Assembly (NCBI RefSeq): GCF_947628055.1
Contig: NZ_CANQYJ010000015.1
Coordinates: 1-32,985, forward strand
Direction: 5' to 3'
Length of the DNA stretch: 32,985 bases
Origin: an uncultured Rikenella sp.
GTDB lineage: Bacteria > Bacteroidota > Bacteroidia > Bacteroidales > Rikenellaceae
In this document: piece by piece, positions 32,605-32,985 of the stretch
Position numbering within the stretch: position 1 is the first letter of the stretch
Layout: each line of letters begins with the position of its first letter
Translations under genes and position numbers: made by a program
Notes under the pieces: generated by a model
Databases searched by the model: none
Seen by the model: only the letters and a program-made list of their open reading frames with translations
What the model was told of the DNA's origin: nothing

Positions 32605-32985
32605 CGTAGGTTTTATTGTACGTGTGCTTGGGAGGGAACTGTTCTCTTTAACTGCGCTACGCTTGTTTTGCCTCCGGCTTCCTCGCGCTACCTCGGCATA
32701 GTCCGCCAGCGGCCTCTGCCCTTGGAACGCTGCTCGGTTCCTCCTCGCCGCTCGGCAGAGCTAGCAAGCCCGCTCTGCTCTCGCTGGCAGCGTCGATTCT
32801 GAAGAAAAGGTACCCAAAAGACTTTCAGATAGCTACGCTACTCCTTAGGCTCCGCAGTCCTCTTGCATCAAGCTTTCTTTGGGCCGGGCAATAGACCGCT
32901 CTACTGCACCTCAGTTCGACCTCGCGCCCACCCCCCGAGCGGCTTCGCCGCTGGGCGCGGAGGTCGGCGATCCAAAGGATCGCAA
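32605..32985. repeat. Palindromic intergenic element, copy D (runs off the window)
   Basis: It begins with the same CGTAGGTTTTATTGTACGTG and GGGAGGGAACTGTTCTCTTTAACT as copy C, with the same GC-rich insert (CGGCATAG.CCGCC.GCGGCCTCTGC). Instead of pairing back it then switches to the other end module seen at the left of copy B: ACTTTCAGATAGCTACGCTACTCC and GGCTCCGCAGTCC. The central part has a different inverted repeat (GACCTCGCGCCCA against TGGGCGCGGAGGTC) enclosing AGCGGCTTCGCCGCT. The order suggests recombination between element ends. Open frames here are not credible genes. Confidence 0.7.

Noticed and set aside
1..32985. CRISPR array
   Set aside because: Repeats are palindromic elements far apart, with no regularly spaced direct repeats and no cas genes.

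Overview
The window looks like a chromosomal segment of a Bacteroidota bacterium, most likely Bacteroidales and possibly Rikenellaceae/Alistipes-like (the family is an inference). The reasons are several promoters of the Bacteroidota TTG-N20-TAnnTTTG type, the absence of Shine-Dalgarno-led starts, a DUF4270 lipoprotein next to a short Bacteroidota-type starch-synthase-like protein, and a topoisomerase I that ends in repeat modules instead of zinc fingers. Housekeeping genes are GC-rich. Parts of the middle (about 9.4-17 kb and 23.6-26.9 kb) are visibly more AT-rich and look acquired.

Layout. (1) 1-9.4 kb, mostly core genes: aroA, a NarL/LuxR-type response regulator, a TonB-dependent receptor, rubredoxin and purB on the minus strand, lptB, and a secreted thioredoxin-like protein with one active-site cysteine. 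(2) 9.4-12 kb: remnants of surface-polysaccharide genes, namely a family 2 glycosyltransferase and a Wzx-type flippase, both broken by frameshifts. (3) 12-23.1 kb: a tightly packed minus-strand operon for a CMP-activated nonulosonic acid, best read as a CMP-legionaminic-acid-like sugar. In transcription order it encodes LegC-type aminotransferase, NeuD/PglD-type acetyltransferase, NeuB-type synthase, NeuC-type epimerase, a PtmE-like CBS-nucleotidyltransferase, a CMP transferase, an oxidoreductase, a class III aminotransferase, an SDR, a possible 55-residue protein and two more oxidoreductases. The expected 4,6-dehydratase (LegB) is not in the window. (4) 23.1-26.9 kb: a repeat element, a lone membrane protein, and debris of a defence region (a large NTPase-family gene and a PmeII-like restriction endonuclease that have both lost their 5' parts at one junction). 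(5) 26.9-31.9 kb, core genes again: tRNA-Leu(TAG), topA, the DUF4270 lipoprotein and the starch-synthase-like protein. (6) 31.9-33 kb: non-coding DNA rich in palindromes.

The most unusual feature is a family of intergenic elements, with copies at the left edge, 1.57-1.83 kb, 23.1-23.6 kb and 32.6 kb to the right edge. Their related end modules point inward toward each other. Each end closes in an 11-bp hairpin whose sequence varies while pairing is kept. Each internal segment carries a different long inverted repeat. Two copies have a second GC-rich palindrome spliced into an end hairpin. One copy starts about 17 bp upstream of the first gene of the sugar operon.
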